A DNA stretch of 64,000 nucleotides from NCBI GenBank assembly GCA_030248215.1, contig JASANG010000397.1:1-64000 (forward strand), written 5' to 3'; not shown here. The stretch is from Enoplolaimus lenunculus. Its lineage: Eukaryota; Nematoda; Enoplea; Enoplida; Thoracostomopsidae. Numbering within the stretch: the stretch's first letter is position 1. Below are more model-generated notes on this DNA. The model saw only the letters and a list, made by a program, of their open reading frames with translations, searched no databases and was not told the DNA's origin.

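Noticed and set aside
61761-62792. Long open frames on both strands (300 and 343 codons)
   Set aside because: They lie wholly in the 36-bp telomere-like satellite, whose unit length is a multiple of three. The Leu/Ser and Arg/Leu periodic products reflect the repeat.

Overview
The window is a piece of a nematode nuclear chromosome. Three things point there: long tracts of (TTAGGC)n and close variants, which is the nematode telomere repeat; short TTTTCAG-type splice acceptors; and the gene itself. No bacterial-style genes, rRNA, CRISPR array or LTR element was seen. The species cannot be named from the sequence.

All the convincing coding sequence belongs to one giant plus-strand gene that enters before base 1 and leaves after base 64000. 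Forty-four exons were placed, the first and last belonging to an incomplete gene. They total about 6.87 kb, roughly 2,290 codons, so nearly nine tenths of the window is intron. Most exons carry exactly one EGF module and are phase 1-1, so the reading frame runs unbroken from exon to exon. Order: EGF modules 1-19 (exons 1-20), one von Willebrand factor A domain with an intact metal site (exons 21-23), then EGF modules 20-39 and the start of a 40th (exons 24-44). The dominant EGF type, (V/I/L)-(N/D)-E-C...N-D-C...C-I-D-T...Y-x-C-x-C...P-G-R-x-C, with a central vWA domain, is what I know from the nematode MUA-3/MUP-4 proteins. These are large transmembrane proteins of the epidermal hemidesmosome-like fibrous organelles that tie cuticle to epidermis and muscle. 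The large EGF count on both sides of vWA favours MUA-3. The LDL-receptor-A, SEA, membrane and cytoplasmic parts expected of the family lie outside the window.

The introns are packed with short non-autonomous elements in many copies: (1) terminal-inverted-repeat elements that carry TTAGGC telomere-like tracts inside and make 8-bp target duplications; (2) two TA-flanked MITE families (GAGTC and GAGTTGA types); (3) two tRNA-like SINE families; (4) GC-rich CGTC foldback elements; (5) hAT-type elements; (6) several other inverted-repeat families. One intron (8562-24372) is 15.8 kb, and the next longest is about 3 kb.

The most interesting observations are the telomere-repeat-bearing elements, and the frequency with which tandem repeats sit directly on exon borders. 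In two places the repeat unit contains the splice acceptor and the first bases of the exon, producing decoy exon starts. There is also a candidate cassette exon just before vWA, coupled to a pair of donors 4 bp apart, and an intron whose read-through would complete an EGF module and then stop.
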